NCBI GenBank assembly: GCA_964436975.1
Contig: CAYTET010000022.1
Coordinates: 1 to 26,760, forward strand
DNA from: CAYTET01 sp964436975
GTDB lineage: Bacteria; Bacillota_I; Bacilli_A; Erysipelotrichales; Erysipelotrichaceae
Direction of reading: 5' to 3'
Length of the DNA stretch: 26,760 nt
The position numbers and the translations under genes were made by a program. Shown in pieces: positions 1-7,792 of the stretch (position 1 is its first letter; each line of letters opens with the position of its first letter). Below the pieces are notes generated by a model. It worked only from the letters and a program-made list of their open reading frames with translations. It was not told where the DNA came from and ran no database searches.

Positions 1-190
1 CAGGGTAATGACATTTTCGGCTCAGTTTTTACCCACAGGTATGCATGAAGATCCTTTTATTATTGACTTATATTCGAATATCAATTTTCTCGTTATAACT
101 TACATTCCATAACAGACCAATAAATAGAACTGAGCAGTCTACGATGATAAAACTATTAACTTTTGGCGCAGTATACCCATTAGTAGCAGA

Positions 191-219
191 TTGATTAACT
201 TTTTTGTGCACAGTATAAT
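191..219 (+). promoter_or_regulatory. Candidate promoter P1 for the DUF262 cassette
   Basis: TTGATT at 191-196, a 17-base spacer and a perfect TATAAT at 214-219 fit a sigma-A promoter. The left arm of the inverted repeat (207-215) overlaps the end of the spacer and the -10 box, so a protein bound there would block it. Transcription would begin near 226 and give a leader of about 120 nt. This is read from sequence only. Confidence 0.5.
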
Positions 220-271
220 TCGAGTAGATAAGCAATAATAATTGCAAAATAGAAGTTTTTGTTACTGTGCA
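207..271. repeat. 9-bp perfect inverted repeat flanking the promoters
   Basis: TGCACAGTA at 207-215 is the exact reverse complement of TACTGTGCA at 263-271. The arms are 47 bases apart. One overlaps the -10 of P1 and the other abuts the -35 of P2. This suggests a pair of operator half-sites or two sites joined by a DNA loop. No regulator gene is visible nearby. Confidence 0.5.
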
Positions 272-273
272 TA

Positions 274-299
274 TTGACATCACGAAAGCGCCGTATAAT
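274..299 (+). promoter_or_regulatory. Candidate promoter P2 for the DUF262 cassette
   Basis: A perfect TTGACA (274-279) and a perfect TATAAT (294-299) are present, but the spacer is only 14 bases, shorter than the usual 16-18. It may be weak or need an activator. The right arm of the inverted repeat (263-271) lies directly upstream of the -35 box. Confidence 0.35.
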
Positions 300-344
300 G
301 ACTATTGCTTAGGCAGAGAACAGCGATGAAAGGAACGAATCGAT

Positions 345-2324
345 ATGAATAGTGAAAATTTCATGTTAAAACCCATCAAAGAATTATTTGGAATGAATTT
401 TTTCATTCCAGACTATCAGCGCGGGTATCGTTGGGAAAAGCAGCAAGCCATTGATTTGCTGGATGATATTGCATCTTTTTCGCAGAAAGATCATGTCTCT
501 GTAATATACTGTATTCAACCGCTCGTGGTGCAGCAACGCAAAGATGAGGCAGCAGTACTTAGAAAAATTAAGACGGCTACCTCAATGGAAGAGGTTAAAA
601 AGTATATGCAGGGGTCATGGAATGTTGTCGATGGACAGCAAAGGCTTACCACAATATACCTGATCCTTTCAAAGCTTAACACGGATGGATGCTATTCGAT
701 TGAGTACCAAACAAGAGAAGACAGCAAAGTGTTTTTAAAGGGACTAAAAGAGGAAGAGATATTCGGAAATACCGATAAGCAAGGATTTGTAAATATTGAC
801 TACTATCACCTTTATAAGGTACAAGAAGCAATTAACGAATGGTTTGGAAATAAAGATGATTATTATAAAAAAGAATTCATGAAAACGCTATTGGATAAAG
901 TTTGCTTTATTTGGTATCAAATAGACAATAAAGAGAACGCTATTTCAGTATTCACACGATTAAATATTGGAAAGATTCCGCTTACAGATTCGGAATTAAT
1001 CAAAGCTTTATTTCTTAACAGATCCAATTTTGGCAGCAACGATTATGGCTTGGAAATGAAACAGCAGCAAATTGCAACGGAGTGGGACAGAATTGAATAT
1101 GCTCTTCAGAATGACGAGTTCTGGTTGTTTCTGCATGAAAAAAGCTATTCAAAACCGACCAGAATCGATTTCATACTTGATATGATAGCGTCATCGGATA
1201 AGCTGGGACTATTTGATGACAAAAAAAGTAAAAGGAAGACAAAAAAAGCAACAATTAATAACGAAAACGCTAGATTAAAGAATATGATTGACAGCGGCGA
1301 GCACAACACTTTTCGCTATTTTTATGGATGTTTTAACAAAAAGCGACTTGATAACGATGAGTGCACGAACGCCAAGTGGGTAAACCAATATTGGGATGTA
1401 ATTAAAAATCATTTTCAAATATTTGATGAATGGTATCGTGATTATAAACTGTATCATTATATCGGCTATCTAACTACAGTATCAAAAGACAAAGACCTAA
1501 TCAATAATCTTTTAACCAAGTGGAAGAAAACAACGAAAAAGGATTTTGTAAATTATTTAGTTTCATGCATATCCGAAACACTAAAGCAAAAAAAATGGAT
1601 TTCCGAATGGAAAACCCATATTTTTGAAGCAGAAGGAAATAATGGGAAGCGAGATTGCATCGATTTATTGCTGCTTCATAATATAGAAACTATCGTAAAA
1701 CAGAATGAAAAACTTGTATCCGATAATAAATATGATTTGCCTAATTTTACTAAATTTCCTTTCCATCTCTATAAGAGTGAAAATTGGCAGGTGGAACATA
1801 TACGCCCGAACGCAGGTGATAATTTCAAAGATGAAGAAACAAGAAAGGCCTATCTGCTTCTGGCAAAGAACTATTTGGTCGACAAGGATAGTTTATATAA
1901 TGATATCGACAAATATGTTCGAGAGAGCACAGACAGAAAACCGTTCGAAGACATTATTGAAACCATAAATGAGCAGGGATCTCCGCTTTCCGGAGAAGAT
2001 GTAAATAAAATATGGAATTATACTTTACTAGATGAATCAACAAATAAAGAGTACGGGAATGCCATATTTCCAATTAAGCGAGCTTTCATTTCGCAAAAGG
2101 AAAGTGGTTTCAAGGCTAAATATACGATTAAGGATAATAAACTAGCAAAAAGCGAAGGAAGTCAGGAGATTGCCTTTATTCCACCATGTACAAAGAATGT
2201 TTTCTCGAAATTTTATACAGAGTTTCCCGATAACATGATCGCGTGGACGGAAAAAGATGCAAATGCATATTTGCACGATATTGAAGACATAATCGGGAGT
2301 TTTTTTTCGGAGGATGAACGATGA
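345..2324 (+). CDS. DUF262 / DUF1524 (GmrSD-type) putative defence nuclease
   Basis: This 659-residue protein starts with a DUF262 domain. Its motifs are IPDYQRGYRW at residues 21-30, DGQQR at 96-100, and a later FTRLN-x-PLT segment near 203-217; these mark the nucleotide-binding/hydrolysis core of GmrS-like proteins. The C-terminal part has VEHI with His485 followed by a conserved Asn-rich segment (YTLLDESTNKEYGN, near 562-575). This fits the His-Asn arrangement of DUF1524, an HNH-type nuclease. In characterised relatives (GmrSD, SspE) this combination cuts modified or foreign DNA, so a phage-defence role is inferred. The ATG follows AAAGGA. The stop overlaps the next gene by 4 nt (ATGA), indicating translational coupling. 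Composition is much more AT-rich than the genes after 4,970, a sign of transfer. Domain calls are firm; the substrate is unknown. Confidence 0.88.
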   Translation: MNSENFMLKPIKELFGMNFFIPDYQRGYRWEKQQAIDLLDDIASFSQKDHVSVIYCIQPLVVQQRKDEAAVLRKIKTATSMEEVKKYMQGSWNVVDGQQRLTTIYLILSKLNTDGCYSIEYQTREDSKVFLKGLKEEEIFGNTDKQGFVNIDYYHLYKVQEAINEWFGNKDDYYKKEFMKTLLDKVCFIWYQIDNKENAISVFTRLNIGKIPLTDSELIKALFLNRSNFGSNDYGLEMKQQQIATEWDRIEYALQNDEFWLFLHEKSYSKPTRIDFILDMIASSDKLGLFDDKKSKRKTKKATINNENARLKNMIDSGEHNTFRYFYGCFNKKRLDNDECTNAKWVNQYWDVIKNHFQIFDEWYRDYKLYHYIGYLTTVSKDKDLINNLLTKWKKTTKKDFVNYLVSCISETLKQKKWISEWKTHIFEAEGNNGKRDCIDLLLLHNIETIVKQNEKLVSDNKYDLPNFTKFPFHLYKSENWQVEHIRPNAGDNFKDEETRKAYLLLAKNYLVDKDSLYNDIDKYVRESTDRKPFEDIIETINEQGSPLSGEDVNKIWNYTLLDESTNKEYGNAIFPIKRAFISQKESGFKAKYTIKDNKLAKSEGSQEIAFIPPCTKNVFSKFYTEFPDNMIAWTEKDANAYLHDIEDIIGSFFSEDER

Positions 2325-3601
2325 GCAGCAAGACCACGCTTTACAAATTGTTGAAAGAAACTAAAGTGAGTATTCCAATAATTCAACGGGATTATGCGCA
2401 AGGGCGGAAGGGAAAGGCATTCATCCGAAAAGCATTTTTGAGTGAAATAAAGAATCATCTCGAAAACGCAGAAAGCATAACGCTCGATTTTGTTTATGGA
2501 AATAATGAACATGGGTGCTTCAGCCCTTTGGATGGACAGCAGAGACTAACGACACTGTGGTTGATTCATTGGTATTTGTCGTGGAGAACCAAAAATCTTG
2601 TATATGATAAAGAGTGGCTACAAAATTTCTCATATGAAACGAGAATCTCATCAAGTGAGTTTTGCAAAGCGCTCTGTACCGAATCACTAACCGTCAACAA
2701 ATTGGATATTGCAGATCATATCAAAGCCCAGACATGGTTCTATTCCGCTTGGCTTCAAGATCCGACAATAAGTTCGATGCTTCGAACGATAAGTGGAGAG
2801 TTTGATGATACTATAGGAAAAAAAGACGACTGTATTGAGGGCGTTTTCTCTGAGATAACTGATAATAAGCTACTCGAGTTTTGGGATGGACTAATTAACA
2901 AAGATCTAGTGTCCTTTGAACAAATGATAATTGGTTCGGAGAAACTTCCAATATCCGATGATCTTTACATTAAGATGAACGCTCGGGGAAAAGAACTGAC
3001 AGACCTTGAAAATTTCAAGGCAGACCTCATCTCATGGATTCAAAGTGACGAAAATCCGGAGCACGATAAATTTAATAACAAGATAAGCAAAATAGAGAAC
3101 AATAAATACATTCAGTACTATCCGATTCAAATCGACAACGCATGGACAGATGTGTTTTGGCACTTTACGCAAAAAAGTTTGGGCGAAAAATTCGACGGAA
3201 AAATTGACGAGGTGTTTTTCTCATTTATAAATAGATATGTTTTAAATAAAATATGCTTAAGTGATAAAAAGACACCTGCCGACTTTGCCCCAAGTAAAGA
3301 TGATGAAACTTGCAATAAAAATAGTGACTTCAACAAACTATTCGGGTTGGAAGCAGCCGGAACTTCCGCTGATGACTCACTGATTGCTTACAGCGATTTC
3401 AAATATTATAAAGACTATTTGAAGTTTTCAAATCTTGAGGAGTTGGATAAAATATTTACTGCTTTAAAAGAAAAAGAATACCAATTGCTTGATTGTATTA
3501 ATTCTGTATTAATCATAAATGACAATGATGCGGATGGAGTATTCGAAGACACAAATATTAAGCAGAACGGCTATACCTATATTCCTCAATATGAAACTTA
3601 A
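2321..3601 (+). CDS. Second DUF262 protein, N-terminal part, ends at in-frame TAA
   Basis: Residues 1-426 carry a second, divergent DUF262 domain: IPIIQRDYAQGR near residues 19-30, LDGQQRLTTL near 69-78, and YIKMNARGKELTDLENFKA near residues 217-235. The start overlaps the stop of the first gene by 4 nt, behind a GGAGG-like site in its coding end. The reading frame stops at TAA (3599-3601). The same frame continues without another stop to 4768, and the following residues look like family sequence. The full protein would therefore be about 815 residues, a normal size for this kind of partner. I read this as the 5' part of one gene interrupted by a nonsense change or sequencing error. A functional truncated protein holding only the DUF262 core cannot be excluded. 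Confidence 0.8.
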   Translation: MSSKTTLYKLLKETKVSIPIIQRDYAQGRKGKAFIRKAFLSEIKNHLENAESITLDFVYGNNEHGCFSPLDGQQRLTTLWLIHWYLSWRTKNLVYDKEWLQNFSYETRISSSEFCKALCTESLTVNKLDIADHIKAQTWFYSAWLQDPTISSMLRTISGEFDDTIGKKDDCIEGVFSEITDNKLLEFWDGLINKDLVSFEQMIIGSEKLPISDDLYIKMNARGKELTDLENFKADLISWIQSDENPEHDKFNNKISKIENNKYIQYYPIQIDNAWTDVFWHFTQKSLGEKFDGKIDEVFFSFINRYVLNKICLSDKKTPADFAPSKDDETCNKNSDFNKLFGLEAAGTSADDSLIAYSDFKYYKDYLKFSNLEELDKIFTALKEKEYQLLDCINSVLIINDNDADGVFEDTNIKQNGYTYIPQYET

Positions 3602-4768
3602 GACGGTGGGAAACGGGGAAAACTTCGTGCAACGAGTCAGAAGGAGCGTGTCTATTTTCATGCCATATGCCTTTTTATAACAAAAACTGTAAGTTTTCCT
3701 TTATTTGCGGAAGAGGAGCGCAGTTTCAAAAAATGGATGCGAGTTGTGAAAAACCTAACGGAAAATGCGGCGATAGACAATATTCCTTCAATGGTGACCT
3801 GCTTAAGGACAATCAACAACCTAGGAGAAGAACTGATCAAGCCTGGTTCGGATATATATGGTCTTCTCGCCAAACTCAAAACAAATTCTGACGAAAGTCA
3901 ACTCGAGCGTCAACTGAAAGAAGAAATTGAAAAAGCGAAGAAGATCAATGAAGACGAATGTTTCGATAACAATATAATTGAAGCCGAACAATACATGTTT
4001 TTTAACGGTTCTATTCGGTTCCTTTTCAGAGATGAAAATGGGAACACCACATGGAATGATTTTGACAATAAATTCAAAGCAGCAAAAGAACTCTTTAAAA
4101 ACAGCAATAAACAGAATTTGGTAGAAACTTCTACGATTAAGAGTTTTTTAAAACTGTTTGACAATTTTGATCAAATAAAAGATAAGTATCTTTTTACAAA
4201 TGTCGGGTATCATGCGCGCCATAAATGTTGGAAAAGGGATATTTTGTGCAGTGACGATAATAATATGATTGCCAAAGTCCATCAGTTGTTAATTGGAAAA
4301 GAGGCACGGCCTCAAGATGCCGATAATCACCAGTACAATGAGTACGATGATTTTTTGAATAGTGGTCTAATTGAGTATATCGTGGGGAAGAGTGAAAACT
4401 ACAGATACAGGTATCATGGGTATCACGGCAGTCTGCTAATTCACAAGGACAATAGCTCCAGAGAAGGTGTTTACTTAGGCACTCATCGTAAAAGCAAGTG
4501 CGAAAAAATCAAAGACCAGGTTAAAAAAGGGAGTATTACACTCGTTGACACGAATCATAACCAGTTCTGCGAAGGATACTATTGGGGAACGCATGTGGAT
4601 TTCGAATACAACGGAAAAAAGTATGGATGGTATGTTGAAACGGAGACCCAAGATTTCATCAGACTACTTGATGAAAATGGGAAACCACAAGAGGGGGTAG
4701 AATGGAATCCTGAGTTAGAGTTTTCCAACCTTCTTAAAGAGATTGATAAAAATACAAACTTAGATTGA
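3602..4768 (+). pseudogene. C-terminal part of the second DUF262 protein (after in-frame stop)
   Basis: The frame of the upstream gene runs on after the TAA. The segment ATSQKERVYFHAICLFI (near 3632-3682), then WMRVVKNLTENAAIDN (about 3734-3781), matches the pattern found after the DUF262 core in intact relatives (ERVxFxA, WMRVxxNL). The nearest ATG in frame is at 3737 and has no ribosome binding site, so independent translation is doubtful. Residues encoded by about 4390-4700 form a compact region rich in Tyr, His, Gly and Trp (RYRYHGYHGSLLIH, YYWGTHVDFEYNGKKYGWY) that I do not recognise. No HNH or DUF1524 signature is visible in it. The gene ends at TGA 4766-4768 without a terminator. It is either a broken partner or, if the stop is an error, the second half of an intact gene. 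Confidence 0.75.
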
Positions 4769-4969
4769 CAGCGCTAAGTATTGTATGTCATTAGTTCCGG
4801 CTCACATGCATAGTGAACCACCTGCAATGACTCGGATAAACAAGGCTAGGAGTCTCTGATAACTGTAATTTGAAGCAACACATAAAGACACCTGTTTTAT
4901 GGCTGACTTGTATCTGCATGCAAACAAATAATTGAACTCAGTGAGTGCTCTGTAAAGCGATACTTTGTG
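4769..4969. other. Intergenic junction between AT-rich cassette and core genes
   Basis: No gene, tRNA end or clear terminator is visible between the converging DUF262 and glycosyltransferase genes. An imperfect repeat GACTC...GAGTC (about 4829-4853) and an 11-base palindrome ACTCAGTGAGT (4936-4946) are the only symmetric elements, and both are weak. Base composition changes from AT-rich to GC-rich close to 4,970, so the right boundary of the acquired segment probably lies here or in the last codons of the glycosyltransferase. Confidence 0.5.
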
Positions 4970-6259
4970 TTATTTAGGGATATTGATCTGGGAAACGTTA
5001 AGCAGGGAAGAAGTATGCCGGCGCATCTGGGAAAGGGAAATAGCCTTGCTGTGGCGGATGGGCGTCCAGGTTACTTTGACAAAAAGGGCCGCAATGGCAA
5101 TCGGCAGATTACTCATCATGTACAGCGGGAAGGTGAATGTATAGAGAATCTTTTTACCGGGGGAGGCTTCGATGCGGCGCCATTCGCTGACAGTGGTGAT
5201 GAAGCCGCACAGCCACATGGTGGCATAGCCCAGAATCAGGCCGTTCAGCAGGCCCACCATGACATCGCTGACATCATTGCCGCTGGAAATATCCAGCACA
5301 ATGGTCAGCACGTTTACCCCAACGCCGGCGACAGCCAGAAAATAGGCGGCCAGATTGTTCGAGAGCATGTCAAAGCAGGAAAAATCGCCTTTCAGCATTT
5401 TCCGGAAGGCCGGGATGCCGTATTTGGCAAAGACCTGCAGCGCGCCCTTTGACCAGCGCAGCCGCTGCTTGAAGCTGACCGCAAAGCTGGTCGGCTGCTC
5501 ATCGTAGAAGACGGCCCTCTCGCAGAAGGCCACCGGCCGGCCGCTGACAATGTTGTGCATGGTAAACTCGATATCTTCGGTCAGCCGGAAAAAGTGCCAG
5601 CCGCCGCATTCCTTAAGGACTTCATAACTGAAAAGATAGCCGGTGCCGGAGACAGCACAGCTGAGATGCAGCTTATAGCGCGGGCGGTTGAGATACTGCG
5701 CTTCCCGGATGAACCACAGGCCATGGCTGGCGCTGACCCAGTTGTCAGCGTAGTTTTTGGTGTTGCGGTAGGAAGTGATGATCTGGGCGCCGCTGTCGAA
5801 TACCTTATTCATTTCACAGATATAGTTTTCGTCCAGCAGATTGTCGGCGTCGAAAACCATAAAGGCATCAAAACAGGAAAGGCCGTAGTCAGCATCAATC
5901 TGGTCAAGCAGAAAGTGCAGGGCATAGCCTTTGCCAACCTGGCTGCTGAAGCGCTCATAAACGACGGCTCCCTTGCTTCGGGCCTGCTGGGCGGTCTTGT
6001 CAGTGCAGTTGTCGGCGGCCACAAAAAAAGAAACCAGACCGGCCGGATAGTGCTGGGCCTTGATGGAATCCAGCAGCTGGCCGATTACATTTTCCTCATT
6101 GCGGGCGGCAATGAGGATGGCGTATCTGTGGCTGGCACAGTCCGGCTTTAAGGCCGGGCTGGCCTTGAGAAGGGCAACGGGAACATAGACGGTCTGGTAG
6201 GCATAGCTGACAACAAACAAAATCGCTATCAGCAAGTCAGCAGTCTGAATTAAAGTCAT
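4970..6259 (-). CDS. Membrane glycosyltransferase family 2
   Basis: This 429-residue protein has an N-terminal membrane segment (about 5-30), a GT-A catalytic domain and three to four C-terminal membrane segments (about 300-395). Asp83 in ADNCTDKT, the DAD at 137-139, TED with Asp229 and QRLRW at 265-269 are the D, DxD, TED, QxxRW set of processive GT2 enzymes such as cellulose or hyaluronan synthases. It should transfer sugars from a nucleotide sugar at the cytoplasmic membrane; the product is unknown. The ATG at 6259 follows an AAGGAGG (6270-6276) at good spacing. The last 15 or so codons are more AT-rich than the rest and no terminator follows, so the 3' end may have been altered where the acquired cassette begins. 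The gene stands alone and is divergent from the methyltransferase. Confidence 0.88.
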   Translation of the reverse strand: MTLIQTADLLIAILFVVSYAYQTVYVPVALLKASPALKPDCASHRYAILIAARNEENVIGQLLDSIKAQHYPAGLVSFFVAADNCTDKTAQQARSKGAVVYERFSSQVGKGYALHFLLDQIDADYGLSCFDAFMVFDADNLLDENYICEMNKVFDSGAQIITSYRNTKNYADNWVSASHGLWFIREAQYLNRPRYKLHLSCAVSGTGYLFSYEVLKECGGWHFFRLTEDIEFTMHNIVSGRPVAFCERAVFYDEQPTSFAVSFKQRLRWSKGALQVFAKYGIPAFRKMLKGDFSCFDMLSNNLAAYFLAVAGVGVNVLTIVLDISSGNDVSDVMVGLLNGLILGYATMWLCGFITTVSEWRRIEASPGKKILYTFTFPLYMMSNLPIAIAALFVKVTWTPIRHSKAISLSQMRRHTSSLLNVSQINIPK

Positions 6260-6317
6260 CAGGAAAAGTCCTCCTTATAAATCAGAACTGTCATCCTGTG
6301 TCTGGCACAGTTAATCC

Positions 6318-6345
6318 ATTATAGCAGTTATTTGTGTAATGCCAA
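6318..6345 (-). promoter_or_regulatory. Promoter of the glycosyltransferase gene
   Basis: On the minus strand, TTGGCA (plus positions 6340-6345), a 16-base spacer and TATAAT (6318-6323) preceded by TGC make a strong extended -10 promoter. The leader downstream holds a short hairpin, CTGTG/CACAG at 6296-6310, of unknown meaning. Confidence 0.65.
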
Positions 6346-6436
6346 CTAGTCATTCAGCCGACCCGCTGCTGATCATAACCGGCCCGCCGGATGAAAACAC
6401 CGTAAAATCAAGGGGCTGGGTGCCGGTGGTCATTTG

Positions 6437-6478
6437 CTAAACGGTTTAGGTTTATCTTTGTTAAATATTTGTTATAAT
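6437..6478 (+). promoter_or_regulatory. Extended -10 promoter with upstream palindrome
   Basis: TATAAT at 6473-6478 preceded by TGT forms an extended -10 element for the methyltransferase gene. The -35 region is weak. CTAAAC-G-GTTTAG at 6437-6449 is a perfect 13-base palindrome next to the -35 position, a likely operator or activator site. Confidence 0.5.
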
Positions 6479-6504
6479 TATAAGCGTATTCAGAGGTGGT
6501 CATT

Positions 6505-7116
6505 ATGGGCAATCTGCAGCCAAAGAAAACGAAAGATATTATTGAGCCGACCTGGCAGGAACCTTCAATGGAATGCCTGCGTATCGCGGCCCGCTGGAAT
6601 CTCAGCCATGTTCAGAGACTTCTGGATGTCGGCTGCGGCAAAGGACGTCACACTTTGATGTTCGCCCAGCTGAAGATGGATGTTTCGGCTTTTGATTCTT
6701 CGGCCCAGCAGGTCAGCCAGACAAAGGCCCTGCTGGCCAGCCAGCAGCTGAACGCCGATGTCCGGGTAGCCGATATGAATGAAATCCCCTACGATGACCA
6801 GACCTTTGAAGCGGTGCTGGCCTATCATGTTCTGGATGATGTCTGTGCGGCCGTTATCGGCCGGACGCTTTCGGAAATCGAAAGGGTGCTCAAACCGGAC
6901 GGTGAGCTGTTCATGACACTGGTTTCGGCCCCGCCGGTTGAACCGGATGCCGCCAGCAATCTGCATATCGTCATTGGCCAGACGGACATTGCTCCGCTGC
7001 TTTCACAGAAATTTGAGATTGTGCAGAACAAGCATATTGAATCGTTTCATCCCCAGCCGGATCAGTCAACCGAAGTGTACTGGCATTACTATCTGCTGCT
7101 GCGCAAGCGCTTCTGA
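6505..7116 (+). CDS. Class I SAM-dependent methyltransferase
   Basis: This is a protein of about 203 residues of the Methyltransf_11 type. LLDVGCGKG at residues 39-47 is the glycine-rich SAM-binding motif I. An acidic residue follows at the end of strand 2 (AFDSS), and LAYHVLDDV is the motif IV region. The substrate cannot be told from the sequence. I chose the ATG at 6505 because AGAGGTGG (6492-6499) lies just upstream; a GTG at 6496 sits inside that site. The protein is short, with no added substrate domain, which is common for small-molecule or quinone-type methyltransferases. It is the first gene of a plus-strand series, under its own promoter. Confidence 0.85.
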   Translation: MGNLQPKKTKDIIEPTWQEPSMECLRIAARWNLSHVQRLLDVGCGKGRHTLMFAQLKMDVSAFDSSAQQVSQTKALLASQQLNADVRVADMNEIPYDDQTFEAVLAYHVLDDVCAAVIGRTLSEIERVLKPDGELFMTLVSAPPVEPDAASNLHIVIGQTDIAPLLSQKFEIVQNKHIESFHPQPDQSTEVYWHYYLLLRKRF

Positions 7117-7177
7117 GCCGGCCGGATAAACTGTAATATAGGGATTCTTTGAGAAATCACGGAAAGCAGGAAGGGTT

Positions 7178-7708
7178 ATGAGTAAATATCTGATAGCGTA
7201 TTTTTCCCGCCGCGGCAGCAATATTGTCGACGGCCGGATAGCTGATTTAAAAGTAGGCAACACGGAAAAGCTGGCCGGCATGATTAAGAAGCTGACCGGG
7301 GCGGACCTGTTTGAAATAAAGGCCGCCAAGCCGTATCCGGCTGATTACCGGCAGACGACCGAGCAGGCCACCGCCGAGCGGACCGCCAACCTGCGGCCGG
7401 CTTTAGCCAGCCGTCTTGAATCGGATGAAGAGTATGACACGCTGTTTCTGGGCTATCCCAACTGGTGCGGCACCATGCCGATGCCGGTCTTCACCTTTAT
7501 GGAAGAGCACGGCTGGGCCGGCAAGATAATCCTGCCATTCTGCACCAATGAGGGCAGCGGACTGGGCAGCAGCGAAGATGATCTGAAGAAGCTGTGCCCG
7601 TATGCGACGGTCGCTGACGGCTTTGAAGTTTTGGGCCATCTGGTGGACCAGGCGGAAGCCGATGTTGTTAAATGGCTGACGGCTAATGGCATTGAAATCA
7701 TTAAATAA
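7178..7708 (+). CDS. Flavodoxin family protein (Flavodoxin_4 type)
   Basis: This 176-residue protein begins YLIAYFSRRG, then has an insertion before VGNTEKLA (26-33), the split FMN phosphate-binding loop typical of the Flavodoxin_4 group in anaerobic Bacillota. GYPNWCGTMP and the later FCTNEGSGLG are the two loops that hold the isoalloxazine ring. It should carry electrons in the cytoplasm, or act as a small NAD(P)H-linked flavin reductase. The ATG follows AGGAAGGG. Its neighbourhood, a few kb upstream of the pyruvate:ferredoxin oxidoreductase gene, fits a redox role, but no direct partner is shown. Confidence 0.9.
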   Translation: MSKYLIAYFSRRGSNIVDGRIADLKVGNTEKLAGMIKKLTGADLFEIKAAKPYPADYRQTTEQATAERTANLRPALASRLESDEEYDTLFLGYPNWCGTMPMPVFTFMEEHGWAGKIILPFCTNEGSGLGSSEDDLKKLCPYATVADGFEVLGHLVDQAEADVVKWLTANGIEIIK

Positions 7709-7710
7709 GC

Positions 7711-7734
7711 AGCGGGTTTGAATTCAGGCCCGCT
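7711..7734 (+). terminator. Hairpin after flavodoxin gene, weak terminator
   Basis: AGCGGG (7711-7716) pairs with CCCGCT (7729-7734) right after the flavodoxin stop codon. There is no T-run behind it, so it may only partly terminate or may stabilise the 3' end. Confidence 0.3.
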
Positions 7735-7792
7735 GTCGCCCTTTAATGGGCTGACGACTGGATAAACAGAAAAGGAAAAGGTGATATATGGT

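Larger units (their letters stand above)
1..344. other. AT-rich leader upstream of the DUF262 cassette
   Basis: No convincing gene lies here. A short minus-strand open frame at 68-283 has no recognisable domain and looks like chance. The stretch contains two candidate plus-strand promoters and a 9-bp inverted repeat, listed separately. The first 40 or so bases resemble, on the minus strand, the kind of end repeat seen in IS21-family elements, but I cannot confirm this without a copy to compare. A good ribosome binding site (AAAGGA, about 10 nt ahead of the ATG at 345) ends the stretch. Confidence 0.6.

Noticed and set aside
68..283. 71-residue minus-strand open frame
   Set aside because: No ribosome binding site or domain, and it lies across the promoters and the inverted repeat of the DUF262 leader.
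4936..4946. Palindrome ACTCAGTGAGT as a terminator or attachment site
   Set aside because: Too short, no T-run, and no second copy near the left edge of the cassette.
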